Shown here one piece after another: positions 25,204 to 34,451 of a stretch of 64,000 nt of DNA. A program made the translations under genes and the position numbers. Origin of the DNA: Peribacillus glennii (GTDB taxonomy: Bacteria > Bacillota > Bacilli > Bacillales > DSM-1321); contig NZ_QVTD01000003.1 of NCBI RefSeq assembly GCF_003429105.1, forward strand, positions 496,001 through 560,000, written 5' to 3'. Each line of letters opens with the position of its first letter. Positions within the stretch are counted from its first letter, which is position 1. Below the pieces are notes generated by a model. That model was given only the letters and a program-made list of their open reading frames with translations, ran no database searches and was not told the DNA's origin.

Positions 25204-25764
25204 TCAACTTATTTCTCCCACTGTCTCTGCAGATCCTTTTAATGCTGTTTGCATAAAAACAAGTTCTTTCGCTAAATTTTTTACACGCTCTAATACTTCC
25301 TCATCAACCAATTCATCTTGAAAGAAATGATTTTTATGAGCATAAACGTAACTGGGAGCCATATAAGCATGTAAATAACTTCCGATTGGTTTTAATTGGT
25401 TTTCAATAACCAAATAATGTAGATCACTTCCGCCTGTCGCAACAAACCCCATAATCTTATTACGGAAAACCTTTGGATCGACTAAGTCAATCAAGTTTTT
25501 AAGCACTCCTGTATAGGAACCCTGGAAAATCGGTGTGCCGATAATATAAACATCCGCCGACGAAATGAGATCAATTACTTTTTTTGTATCACCTTCATAA
25601 GCAGAAGGATCACGGCCGTCACAGAACTGCACGTCATATTCTTTCATGTCTAATAGTTCCGCTGTAATTTCTGGATGGATACTCTCTGCCTGTTCCAATA
25701 CTTTTTTAACAACAGTAAGTGTTTTTGAACCAATTATTGTTCCTGAAATGCCGAGTAATTTCAT
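25204..25764 (-). CDS. NADPH-dependent FMN reductase (SsuE/MsuE-like)
   Basis: Flavodoxin-fold reductase of 186 residues that reduces FMN with NADPH. It has the N-terminal phosphate loop region GISGTIIGSKTL, the central signature GTPIFQGSYTGVLKNLIDLV and VATGGSDLHYL, as in the SsuE group that feeds alkanesulfonate-type FMN monooxygenases. The ATG at 25764 sits 9 nt after AGGAG, better than the ATG two codons earlier. It overlaps the riboflavin kinase gene. Two different flavin reductases in one operon suggest more than one consumer of reduced flavin or partial redundancy. Confidence 0.85.
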   Translation of the reverse strand: MKLLGISGTIIGSKTLTVVKKVLEQAESIHPEITAELLDMKEYDVQFCDGRDPSAYEGDTKKVIDLISSADVYIIGTPIFQGSYTGVLKNLIDLVDPKVFRNKIMGFVATGGSDLHYLVIENQLKPIGSYLHAYMAPSYVYAHKNHFFQDELVDEEVLERVKNLAKELVFMQTALKGSAETVGEIS

Positions 25765-25878
25765 TTCCATTCACTCCTGATACTTTTATAAACACTCAAG
25801 CTGTCAGCCCACCACTTACTAAATGTTAAAATCTCTAAATTAATAAAATTTAATAAAATGAAGAATAAAACGAAACTC

Positions 25879-25905
25879 CTCCTCCTTACGTAACAGGAGG
25901 TTTTC
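25879..25905. terminator. weak hairpin between SDR and FMN reductase genes
   Basis: CCTCCT pairs with AGGAGG around TTACGTAAC. There is a T-run only on the plus strand, so the effect on the minus-strand operon is doubtful. Confidence 0.3.
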
Positions 25906-25912
25906 GAGCTTC

Positions 25913-26668
25913 TTAATGAGCTGTGTATCCACCATCGATAACAAATGTATGTCCAGCCGCATACGACGCTCCAGGGGAAGACAAGAATATTACCATTTCT
26001 GCAATTTCTTCAGGTTTTGCAGGACGTTGTATTGGAATCTGCCCAACTAATGCTTTGCTGAACTCTGGGTCTTCTAACCACCTCTGTGTCATGGGTGTTT
26101 GGACTAACCCCGGTGCAATTCCGTTTACTCTTATACCTTTTTGTGCATATTCTATTCCGGCGGCTTTTGTTAAACCAACGACCCCATGTTTTGCGGCAAC
26201 ATAAGGTGCCATGAAAGGATCAGCAATAAGACCAGCAACCGATGCTGTATTGACGATTGTACCCCCTCCAGATTTCTCCATAAATTCAATTTCATATTTC
26301 ATTGCTAAGAATACACCTTTTAAATCTATAGCAATGGTATGATCAAAATCTTCCTCCGTCATTTCTACAAACGATTTCGTCGGAGGTAGAACACCGGCAT
26401 TATTAAAGGCATGATGTAAGCCGCCAAACACCTTATTTGTATTTTCCACTAATAATTTTACTTGTGCCAAATTGGATACATCTGTCTTAAAAAATGCAGA
26501 TTCTCCCCCCTCCCCTTCAATTAGTTGAACGGTTTCCTCTGCACGATGATCAATATCGCCAATAGCTACTTTTGCACCTCTCTTTGCAAATGCTAGTGCT
26601 GTAGCGCGGCCTATTCCGGTTGCTGCACCTGTAATTAGCACAACTTTACCTTCAAAATCTTTTGACAC
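25913..26668 (-). CDS. SDR family oxidoreductase 1
   Basis: Classical short-chain dehydrogenase of 251 residues using NAD(P). It has the Rossmann motif TGAATGIG (about 14-21), NNAG (about 89-92), catalytic Ser in TASVAG, YVAAK as the catalytic Tyr/Lys pair, and PG near 183. It starts at GTG just after TAGGTGAAAAA. It is in the catabolic operon, 41 nt after a second SDR. Likely oxidises or reduces an alcohol/ketone intermediate; the substrate is unknown. Confidence 0.88.
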   Translation of the reverse strand: MSKDFEGKVVLITGAATGIGRATALAFAKRGAKVAIGDIDHRAEETVQLIEGEGGESAFFKTDVSNLAQVKLLVENTNKVFGGLHHAFNNAGVLPPTKSFVEMTEEDFDHTIAIDLKGVFLAMKYEIEFMEKSGGGTIVNTASVAGLIADPFMAPYVAAKHGVVGLTKAAGIEYAQKGIRVNGIAPGLVQTPMTQRWLEDPEFSKALVGQIPIQRPAKPEEIAEMVIFLSSPGASYAAGHTFVIDGGYTAH

Positions 26669-26709
26669 TTTTTCACCTACAATCTATAAAAATTTTTCTT
26701 TACGTGCCA

Positions 26710-27459
26710 TTATTGAGCTGTATAGCCACCGTCAATAACCAATTCAGAACCAGTGGTGAAACTAGAATCATCGGAAGCTAAATAAACAGCTGCTTGACCA
26801 ATTACATCTGGATCACCTAATTTATTCATGGGAACCATTGATAATATTTCATCAACATTCGGAACCAGATGAATCAACTCTGTATTTATGTAGCCAGGGT
26901 GTATAGAATTTACCCGAATATTGGTTTTTGTTTTAGATAAATGTAAGGCTGCTGCTTTCGTCAATAAACGAACGCCGCCTTTAGAAGCTGCATAAGCTAA
27001 AAGTTCCGGATCGCCAACCAGGCCGGCGATGGATGACATATTGATGATAGAACCTCCATTTCCTGCTTTAATCATAGCCTCAGCACCATATTTCGTTCCT
27101 AAAAAAGTTCCATCAAGGTTAATATTCAATACATTTTTCCATGATTCAAATGTAGTAGATTCTATATTGCCGTGAACACCAATTCCTGCATTATTAACTA
27201 GAATATCCAATTGGCCAAATTGTTCTAAAACGCTATTGGTAACTTCTTTCCATTTTTCTTCGTTCGTTACATCAAGATACAAGGAGGAAGCTGAACATCC
27301 TTCATTTTTGATCTCATTTGTTGTTTCTTCTAAATGTTTTTCGTTAATGTCAGTGAGAATAACATGTGCACCTTCTTTTCCAAAGGCTTTCGAGATCGCT
27401 TCTCCTAAACCTTGTGCTGCTCCGGTTACAAGTGCTATTTTTCCTGCTAACCTATTCAT
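26710..27459 (-). CDS. SDR family oxidoreductase 2
   Basis: Another classical SDR (249 residues from ATG 27459, which has AGAGAGG upstream). Motifs: TGAAQGLG for cofactor binding, NNAGIG, SSIAG with the catalytic Ser, YAASK with the catalytic Tyr and Lys, and HPGYI. The C-terminus GSELVIDGGYTAQ is typical of alcohol or cyclohexanol-type dehydrogenases. It resembles the neighbouring SDR but is clearly diverged; a paired oxidation and reduction or stereo-specific step is conceivable. Confidence 0.88.
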   Translation of the reverse strand: MNRLAGKIALVTGAAQGLGEAISKAFGKEGAHVILTDINEKHLEETTNEIKNEGCSASSLYLDVTNEEKWKEVTNSVLEQFGQLDILVNNAGIGVHGNIESTTFESWKNVLNINLDGTFLGTKYGAEAMIKAGNGGSIINMSSIAGLVGDPELLAYAASKGGVRLLTKAAALHLSKTKTNIRVNSIHPGYINTELIHLVPNVDEILSMVPMNKLGDPDVIGQAAVYLASDDSSFTTGSELVIDGGYTAQ

Positions 27460-27544
27460 AATCACATACCTCTCTTTTGAAATTATCTGGATCTGGAATG
27501 AAAGATATTATTAACCTGAATTATTCTATTGCATTTTTATATGC

Positions 27545-27604
27545 GACGCCTTCCGATGATCATCGTATTGGAGCAGTTAAACATAACGGAAGACGTCTTT
27601 TTTG
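27545..27604. terminator. hairpin upstream of SDR 2, possible attenuator
   Basis: GACGcCTTCCG pairs with CGGAAgaCGTC, with a run of six T on the plus strand. The loop contains the perfect palindrome CGATGATCATCG. It sits inside the 283-nt gap between the hydrolase and SDR genes. Confidence 0.45.
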
Positions 27605-27742
27605 AATAGAAAGAGAGTTATTGTCCACATACGAGCAGAAAATAAACTTAGAATAGATTATTAGATTTACAGCAGTAAACATCTAAAGAATTAAATGTCT
27701 CTATATAAACTGCCTAATTTTATAATCGTGATTGGATTTTCA

Positions 27743-28552
27743 TTATTTAGCAACAACTGATGAAGTAAGGAAATCTATAGTAGTGTTTAACACATCTTCT
27801 AATTTTTCTGCTTGAGGGTAATGTGAAGTGTTTTCAATAATAGTGACTCTTGATCCTGGAATTTTTCTATGAAACTCATATGCATAGTCAACCGGTATAA
27901 TGGCGTCCTTATCTCCCCAGATGATGCAAGTGTTAGCCGTAAGTCTGTGAATTCTGCGGCTCAATCCTTTGTCAGGAATTGGCCACATATACCTGCCAGC
28001 TTCAGCTAACGAAGTTAAATTCTGGACTATTGCCTCAATTCTTTCCTCGGGATCTTCAGGCAGAGTCGAAAAAGCCTTTGCAGCATCAGAATTTACATCT
28101 ACAAACATTTTTTCAAGTAAAACCTCTGGTGTGTTTACATATGAAAACACATCCAGCACAGGTGTTTCATCTATCCAGAGCCCTGCTGGACATATAAGGA
28201 CCAAGTTCTTAACACGCTTCGGATCTGTTGAAGCTAATTCTGAAGCAAGCATGCCGCCAAATGAGTGGCCAATAACATCAACACTTTCCAGTCCCAGGGC
28301 GTCGAATAGCTCATAGTAATAGAGTACTAATTCCCACCAGCCCTGAAGCTCTTCATTACCTGTGGAACCGCCTGTCCCAGGAATAAATGGAGCATATACC
28401 TTAAAATGCTTGGACAACTCTTCCATATAAGGGTCCCAATTATTCCCTCCGGCTCCATGAAGAAACACAACAGGTCGTCCTTCGCCCTTAACGAGAACCT
28501 TAGCTGTTATATTTTCTCTTACCGAGACTGTTTCTATTTTTGGTGCAGACAT
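27743..28552 (-). CDS. alpha/beta hydrolase (ester or C-C bond hydrolase)
   Basis: Cytoplasmic hydrolase of 269 residues. Oxyanion-hole motif HGAGG at 32-36, nucleophile Ser97 in GHSFGG, acidic residue in WGDKDAIIP, and catalytic His in NTSHYPQ; length and order are those of MhpC/BphD-type and esterase enzymes. It has GGAGG before the ATG and lies 30 nt after the luciferase-like monooxygenase gene. It could hydrolyse an ester made by that enzyme or a ring-cleavage product. Substrate is inferred from context only. Confidence 0.87.
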   Translation of the reverse strand: MSAPKIETVSVRENITAKVLVKGEGRPVVFLHGAGGNNWDPYMEELSKHFKVYAPFIPGTGGSTGNEELQGWWELVLYYYELFDALGLESVDVIGHSFGGMLASELASTDPKRVKNLVLICPAGLWIDETPVLDVFSYVNTPEVLLEKMFVDVNSDAAKAFSTLPEDPEERIEAIVQNLTSLAEAGRYMWPIPDKGLSRRIHRLTANTCIIWGDKDAIIPVDYAYEFHRKIPGSRVTIIENTSHYPQAEKLEDVLNTTIDFLTSSVVAK

Positions 28553-28582
28553 TATGCTTTCCTCCTTAAAGGTAAAGTGTAT

Positions 28583-29827
28583 TTATTTAACAGTTTCTTT
28601 ATTGTTACTATTTAATTGAACTTCAGGCCAATTGGTAACAGGCCATTGATCATCCCACATATCACGCAGATATGGAATGACTTCTTTCGCCATCAATTCG
28701 ATATTTTTCAGGGCTAAATGCTGTGGCATAGATCCATGATTTAACATTGCTATGATGTTTCCAACGTGCAAATTTTTAGCTGCTTCTCTTAGCTGCTCTC
28801 GAACACTTGCAGGTGAACCTGCAACTATAAACCCTTGATCAATAAGCTGCTGCCAGCTCAAACCTTTTCGCAATTGTGCTCCGGCTCCTTCTGAACCGTA
28901 TTGGCTCTTCATACCGTGTGCTACGCTCCTTGCAGATCGATATCCCGGTGCTTCCGCATATCTCGGTGAAACATGGAATGATTTTTCGAAGAAGTAATTA
29001 ATATGCTCTTCATATTCTTCCTGAGCTTTCGCGTCTGTCTCGGAAATACAAATCATTTGGACAAAAGCAGCTTTATATGGGTTCATGTCATACCCTTTTT
29101 CCTGGCGTCTTGCCCAGAATTTATCAAATTTGTCCTTGGCAAACTTATGACCATAAAAGCTTAGGTACGAATATTGATAATCATTTTCTGCAACCCAATC
29201 CCAAGTCTCAAGACTCGCTGCGCCGCCTGGGATCCAAATCGGCGGATGCGGACTTTGTTGTGTACGCGGCCAAACATTGACATAACGAAGTTGATTAAAC
29301 TTGCCATTAAAGTGGAAAACCTCATCCGTTGTCCACGCTTTTTTAATTAAGTCATGCGCCTCATAATACCGCGGCCTTAATTCAGCCGGTGAAATACCAT
29401 AGGCATAGTTGGTATCCATCGATGTTCCGACAGGGAAGCCTGCAATTAAACGACCGCCAGTTATGACGTCCAGCATGCCCAGTTCTTCTGCTACACGGAT
29501 TGGCGGATTATAAAGTGCCAAACTATTTCCTAAGATGACAAGGCAGGCTTTTTCAGAATCTTTAACTTTTCTTGCTATTGTTGCTGCCATAACATTAGGG
29601 GAAGGCATTAACCCATAACCATTGCTGTGATGCTCATTTACCCCGACTGCATCAAAACCTAAATCAATAGCAAGTTCATATTGGTCAATATAATCGTTGT
29701 ACATTTCATGCCCTTTTTCAGGATCATATAAAGTTCTTGGAATAGAAATGAAAACGCTTTCATAGTCTTTTTCAAAGTTCTTGGGTAAATCACGATACGG
29801 CATTAGATTCATATAAACAAATTTCAC
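28583..29827 (-). CDS. LLM class flavin-dependent monooxygenase
   Basis: Luciferase-like FMN-dependent oxygenase of 414 residues, slightly long for the family. Features: GFDAVGVNEHHSNGYGLMPS near residue 60, TGGRLIAGFPVGT (flavin phosphate region), NVWPRTQQSPHPPIWIPGG, and the C-terminal ASVREQL segment. The substrate is probably attacked using reduced FMN from the reductases encoded downstream. It starts at GTG behind GGAGGG. In this cluster it is the best candidate for the first oxygenation step, hydroxylation or Baeyer-Villiger-like insertion; neither can be chosen from sequence. Confidence 0.87.
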   Translation of the reverse strand: MKFVYMNLMPYRDLPKNFEKDYESVFISIPRTLYDPEKGHEMYNDYIDQYELAIDLGFDAVGVNEHHSNGYGLMPSPNVMAATIARKVKDSEKACLVILGNSLALYNPPIRVAEELGMLDVITGGRLIAGFPVGTSMDTNYAYGISPAELRPRYYEAHDLIKKAWTTDEVFHFNGKFNQLRYVNVWPRTQQSPHPPIWIPGGAASLETWDWVAENDYQYSYLSFYGHKFAKDKFDKFWARRQEKGYDMNPYKAAFVQMICISETDAKAQEEYEEHINYFFEKSFHVSPRYAEAPGYRSARSVAHGMKSQYGSEGAGAQLRKGLSWQQLIDQGFIVAGSPASVREQLREAAKNLHVGNIIAMLNHGSMPQHLALKNIELMAKEVIPYLRDMWDDQWPVTNWPEVQLNSNNKETVK

Positions 29828-30043
29828 TGTATTTCCCTCCTCAATCTAAATTTTCAATATATTTTCACCCATATTTCCTAGCCAAATCTACCTGCTGTTA
29901 CTAAAAGACAATAGAGCTATGCAGTGAATCCCTAAATCGTTTAGGTTAGCAAATTTATACCGTAGGGACGGAACACCAACTCGAACATTACCAGGTTCAC
30001 TACATAAGCTCGTCTTCTACTTTTTATGAAGATTGCAGGTTTC

Positions 30044-31024
30044 TTATTTTACCTTTGCAATTTGTGGATTCACAACTGGCTCTAGATAATTAAAAATCTG
30101 TTCCTTTTCGTCAAGCTTCCAAGGTGGCAGCATTAAAGTAGACCCTAAATCTTGTTCCGCTTCATCAATTGCCAGTCCAATATCGGAAGTTGTGAATTCA
30201 CACAGGATTCCGCCTGGTGATCGTACATAGCAGGAATGGAAGTAATGACGGTCCTTAATATCTGAAATATCTGTGTAGCCAATACCTGAAATATGGTGCC
30301 TGATCTTTTTCAATTCCTCGTCCGTATCAACTGCAAATGCAACGTGGTGCACAATTCCGGCTCCATTAATCCAGCTGCCTTGAGGAACATCAGGCTCATG
30401 CTTAAAGATGACGGTTCTTGCAGCTCCACCTTCATTAAGTTCCAATTGATAGTATGGACCTTCTTGACCTTTTAATCTGAATCCTAAAACATCCGTAAAG
30501 AAACGCATTTGTTCATCGACTTCACGGATGGACATCGTTACACTGTGGAATCCTCGTACAGCAACTGATTCTGAAATTTCATCAGTTTCAAAACAATCAC
30601 GTTTATCGTTGCCATCTTCTACCAGCTCAAATTCCAATCCGCATGGGTGGAAGAACGAAAGACGTTTTTGGCCAAATCTTTCCTCGATTGCACCATGCCT
30701 AATATTTTTGGTTTCAAAACGGTTCAGCCAAAAATCTAATGAACCTTCCGGAACCGTATAACCAGTAATCTTTACTTGCCCTGATCCTCTACGTCCATAA
30801 ACTCCAGCTTGCTTATATGGAAATGATGTCATTACTGTGCCGATTTCTGCTTTTCGGTTCCCATAATACAAATGATAAATTGGAACATCGCCATCCATTA
30901 GAACTGTCTGCTTAACAAACCGCTGCCCAACAATAGTCGCAAAAAAGTCTACGTCTTCTTGAGCCCCTTCCACCCCAGCAGTTACGTGATGAATACCATG
31001 AATAATGCTACTTAGATTTTCCAT
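30044..31024 (-). CDS. ring-cleaving dioxygenase, VOC family (MhqO/PcpA/LinE-like)
   Basis: Extradiol-type dioxygenase of 326 residues with two VOC modules. The Fe ligands expected in PcpA-type hydroquinone dioxygenases are visible: His in GIHHVTAG near residue 12, His in GIVHHVAFAV in the second half, and Glu in GGILCEFTT. Such enzymes open hydroquinones or substituted hydroquinones; B. subtilis MhqO is the close Bacillus relative. Start is backed by GGAGGAGGAG. It is the first gene of the long minus-strand operon and has the TTGTAAG direct repeat upstream. Confidence 0.88.
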   Translation of the reverse strand: MENLSSIIHGIHHVTAGVEGAQEDVDFFATIVGQRFVKQTVLMDGDVPIYHLYYGNRKAEIGTVMTSFPYKQAGVYGRRGSGQVKITGYTVPEGSLDFWLNRFETKNIRHGAIEERFGQKRLSFFHPCGLEFELVEDGNDKRDCFETDEISESVAVRGFHSVTMSIREVDEQMRFFTDVLGFRLKGQEGPYYQLELNEGGAARTVIFKHEPDVPQGSWINGAGIVHHVAFAVDTDEELKKIRHHISGIGYTDISDIKDRHYFHSCYVRSPGGILCEFTTSDIGLAIDEAEQDLGSTLMLPPWKLDEKEQIFNYLEPVVNPQIAKVK

Positions 31025-31111
31025 ACCTTCTCCTCCTCCTTTTTTTCCGGGATTTATAACTGCGTGTTGTAAATCCGTAACAAAACCTTAAATCACACAA
31101 CTAACTGGCTG

Positions 31112-31129
31112 ATTACAAATTACTTACAA
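31112..31129 (-). promoter_or_regulatory. TTGTAAG direct repeat, putative operator of the dioxygenase operon
   Basis: Coding strand reads TTGTAAG-TAAT-TTGTAAT: two half-sites with an 11-bp period, 88 nt before the dioxygenase start. It is one of four like-oriented copies in this regulon. Confidence 0.65.
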
Positions 31130-31468
31130 TTCTGAATTTTTTAATATTTTTGCACAAAACGCTTTACTGATGCTGATTCAAAGACAAGAATTATATGAAT
31201 GGAACATGAATTTTTTACTTTTGATAGCTTCCATATTGTAAAAAATAAATTTTTTTATGAAAAAGTTTCTGAATGTTTTGTAAGTTCGATAAATCTTTCT
31301 TGACTACTTACAAACATGCTTTTATTATGTAAACATGTACATAGGTATTTAGTGCTTAACAGTTTACTATTAAGCAAGATTACTAAAAATATTTATGTTG
31401 TTTCCATAATAATGAATGCGCTTACAGAAATTTTGAGGACTCACTTACAACTATAAAGGAGGGGTAAT

Positions 31469-34303
31469 GTGGAAATATATGAGTCCAAATTGAGAGTTCC
31501 CTATGTGACACCATATCTAATCAGGGAGCGGCTTTTTTCTTTTATCGAAAAGCATCTGGATCGATCACTAATATGTATAACCAGCGATGGCGGATATGGT
31601 AAAACCACGCTAGTCTCGAGTTTTATCAAGGAACATAATGTCCCATCCATTTGGTACCAACTTTCGCAGTTAGACCGCGATCCCCACACATTTCTTTCCT
31701 ACTTCAAAACTGCTCTTTTAAGACATATTTCAGGGGAACAAAAAGTCTACGATATTTCAAAAGAAAGACTGGATTCTGAACTAACTAGCATATCCTCCAT
31801 TCTATCAACGTGGCAAGAAAATTTGGTGATCGTTCTAGACAACTACCAGTCTATTAATGATTGTGAAGAAATTGAATCCATGTTAAAAACACTGATTAAG
31901 CATGTTTCCCCACATATAACGTTCATCATTACAAGCCGCACCCGACCTAATTTAGAGCTTGTTCAATTAAAGCTCCAAAATCGCTTGGTTGAATTGAAAA
32001 CTCATCACTTGGCATTCACAAAGGAAGAAATCGAACAGTTTTTTGTCCACTTGCACCATATAGATCTCCAAAATCATGAAATTGAGTTGATTTTAAATAA
32101 AACGGAAGGCTGGGCAGCGAGTTTACAGCTTCTGCAAGATTTAATAAAAGATATGAATGAGTCAGACCGTCCTTTATTTTGGCTTAAATTTAGAGGAACA
32201 CCTGAAATTTATGATTATTTAGGATCTGAAATTCTTGCTTCCCAGTCGGAAGAAATTAAATCTTTTCTTTATAAAACCTGCTTATTTGCCGAGCTAAATG
32301 CAGATATTATTAATCAATATCTGGAAATCACAAATTCAGATCAAATCCTTACACATTTACTAGAAAACCATCTATTTATTTATAAGAATGAATTTGGAAC
32401 AATAAAATATCATACGATTTTTCGTTCATTCCTATACAAAGAGTTATCAGGATGTTTATCAAAATCAGAAATATACAACCTTCATAGGCAGATTTCCTTT
32501 ATTTATGAACAAAGAAGAGAACATTTTCCTGCCTTTGCCCATTCACTTGCCGGCAAGCATTTCCTGCTTGCAGCAAAACTGATGGCTAATATGAGGAGAC
32601 AATATGACTCCTCCCTGTTTTTAACCCTTATAGATGAACTGCTTGAAGAGATTTCACCTGAAGGTTTTTCAGCAGCAAGTACCATTTTATATCTGATTAA
32701 AGGCATGCCCCAGGAAATTAATAAAGATTTAATCAAGCCTTTAAGAAATAAAATCAATCAGACCAAAAAAACCAATTCCTTATTGCTTGCAGACCTTCAA
32801 CATATGCTGGGAGGGGTGTATTTTTATACCGGGGATATCAATAAAGCTGAACAACTTTGCGGTGATTCTCTTGATCATTCAATAAAAAATAAAGATCACG
32901 AATTAATATCGATTAACCTTTCCCTTAAAGCTTTGATATCCTGGCATAAAGGAAGATTTGATCATGCGATTCAATTTGCAAAGCGGGCGTTATCCCATCC
33001 GGAGAATGGCAACTTCCACCACCACCATATGGCTACATGGATTCTTGCAGAAGTTTATTTGGATCAAAACAAGCTGTCAAAAGGTGAATCCTTATTATCA
33101 GAAACACTTAAGCTTTCCGGACAGCGCTACGATGGTTCAATTATTTATCCTTATTGTTCCATGGGAAAGTATTACCGAATAAAGGGCAAATATGAAGAAT
33201 CCTTGGAGTGGATAACAAAAGCTGAGTCACTAGGGCTTGAGTTCAATATAGAATATGATATGGGCTGGATCTATTATGAGCTTGCTTTAACGTACTATAA
33301 ATCAAAAGATTTAACGAAAGCTGAATTTTATTCATCTAAAGCTCTCACATATCTGGCAAACTCGGATCATATGAAATGTCATGTGAAAATGCTGCAGATA
33401 CAAGTTTATAAAGAATTAGGTAATGAAACGTTGGCCGCAGATATACAAAACCAGCTTGAAATGATCGTAAAGAAAAAGAATTTCTTCTGGTTAAAACAAG
33501 AAACGAAAACCAAAGACACCAGTCAAGTAATCATTGAAGAGAAAAAGGACAAAGGATTTAAACTATTCCTGTATACACTGGGGAATTTTGAAATAAAATA
33601 TGAGGATCAAACTATATCTTTAAAAAGAAAGTCGAGTTTACAGATTCTACAATTTTTTATAGCTAATCGCAACAAAAAAATGAATAAAGAAAGTCTTATA
33701 GATCAAGTATTTCCGGAAGTTCCATTTAAATCAGTCAAAAATCAATTCTATGTTTCTCTATCCGACTTAAGGAAATCCATCGAGCCAAACCTTAAGACAA
33801 AAAAGGATTCATCATTTATTAAACGAAACATGGATCATTATTCATTTTGCCTGGATCATGTTTATCTGGATGCTGATGAATTCACCCAGCTTATTGAACG
33901 AAAGAATGGTACAACAAAAATGGAGCGAATAAACCAATTAACAAAAGCTGAAAAATTGTACAGAGGGGATTTTTTTGAAGGATACCCTTATCATGAATTC
34001 CTGGAAGAAGAAAGAGAGAGATTACGTAACCTTTATTTATCTGTACTGCAAGAAATAGGCGACTATTACTGGCAAAACAAGAATTATAAGATAGGAATCG
34101 AATATTATGAAAAGGTTTTAAAAAAAGAACCGTATGATGAAACCATCTATGTTGACTATATAGAACATTTACTACGTGGAAATCTCTTTTTACAGGCAAA
34201 AAAGGTATCAGCGCAATATAAAAACTCGATCGAGAACGAACTTGGAATACCGGTTGATGAAAAACTGCAAACGATTTTTCAAAAATATACCCAGTATCTT
34301 TAA
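31469..34303 (+). CDS. STAND-ATPase transcriptional activator with TPR and BTAD domains (MalT/SARP-like)
   Basis: Large regulator of 944 residues. An N-terminal NTPase has a P-loop DGGYGKTTLV (40-49) and Walker-B-like NLVIVLDNY (about 122-130). A helical TPR-like middle covers about 390-670. A winged-helix DNA-binding domain starts near residue 700 (LYTLGNFEIKYEDQTISLKR) and is followed by a BTAD domain (about 810-944, ending with ELGIPVDEKLQTIF). Layout matches MalT/LuxR-type STAND ATPases whose output is a SARP-type domain. It starts at GTG after AAAGGAGG. It lies divergently between the dioxygenase and CoA-transferase operons and is the likely activator of both; the ligand is unknown. Confidence 0.85.
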   Translation: MEIYESKLRVPYVTPYLIRERLFSFIEKHLDRSLICITSDGGYGKTTLVSSFIKEHNVPSIWYQLSQLDRDPHTFLSYFKTALLRHISGEQKVYDISKERLDSELTSISSILSTWQENLVIVLDNYQSINDCEEIESMLKTLIKHVSPHITFIITSRTRPNLELVQLKLQNRLVELKTHHLAFTKEEIEQFFVHLHHIDLQNHEIELILNKTEGWAASLQLLQDLIKDMNESDRPLFWLKFRGTPEIYDYLGSEILASQSEEIKSFLYKTCLFAELNADIINQYLEITNSDQILTHLLENHLFIYKNEFGTIKYHTIFRSFLYKELSGCLSKSEIYNLHRQISFIYEQRREHFPAFAHSLAGKHFLLAAKLMANMRRQYDSSLFLTLIDELLEEISPEGFSAASTILYLIKGMPQEINKDLIKPLRNKINQTKKTNSLLLADLQHMLGGVYFYTGDINKAEQLCGDSLDHSIKNKDHELISINLSLKALISWHKGRFDHAIQFAKRALSHPENGNFHHHHMATWILAEVYLDQNKLSKGESLLSETLKLSGQRYDGSIIYPYCSMGKYYRIKGKYEESLEWITKAESLGLEFNIEYDMGWIYYELALTYYKSKDLTKAEFYSSKALTYLANSDHMKCHVKMLQIQVYKELGNETLAADIQNQLEMIVKKKNFFWLKQETKTKDTSQVIIEEKKDKGFKLFLYTLGNFEIKYEDQTISLKRKSSLQILQFFIANRNKKMNKESLIDQVFPEVPFKSVKNQFYVSLSDLRKSIEPNLKTKKDSSFIKRNMDHYSFCLDHVYLDADEFTQLIERKNGTTKMERINQLTKAEKLYRGDFFEGYPYHEFLEEERERLRNLYLSVLQEIGDYYWQNKNYKIGIEYYEKVLKKEPYDETIYVDYIEHLLRGNLFLQAKKVSAQYKNSIENELGIPVDEKLQTIFQKYTQYL

Positions 34304-34308
34304 AAAAG

Positions 34309-34377
34309 AACGCTAACACTTATTCAGCAGGATTTGTTTTAACTCCTTCTCTGTTGAAAGAAGTGTTGGCGTTATTT
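34309..34377 (+). terminator. terminator of the regulator gene
   Basis: AACGCTAACACTT pairs with AAGTGTTGGCGTT (one G-U pair) and is followed by five T residues. Confidence 0.85.
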
Positions 34378-34391
34378 TTGACTATGTTTGA

Positions 34392-34409
34392 TTGTAAGAA
34401 TTTTGTAAG
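34392..34409 (+). promoter_or_regulatory. TTGTAAG direct repeat with promoter, CoA-transferase operon
   Basis: TTGTAAG-AATT-TTGTAAG, 11-bp period. The second half-site can serve as a -35 element: TTGTAA is followed after 16 nt by TATGAT (34425-34430), then the GTG start at 34452. Confidence 0.7.
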
Positions 34410-34451
34410 CATGATGAATTATCATATGATTACATTTTAAAAAAGGGACTG

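Noticed and set aside
29931..29945. Palindrome CCTAAATCGTTTAGG between the dioxygenase and monooxygenase genes
   Set aside because: Short and single; it does not recur before other operons, so an operator cannot be claimed.
31278..31450. Single TTGTAAG/CTTACAA half-sites in front of the regulator gene
   Set aside because: None has a partner at 11 bp, so they were not called operators, although they may contribute to autoregulation.
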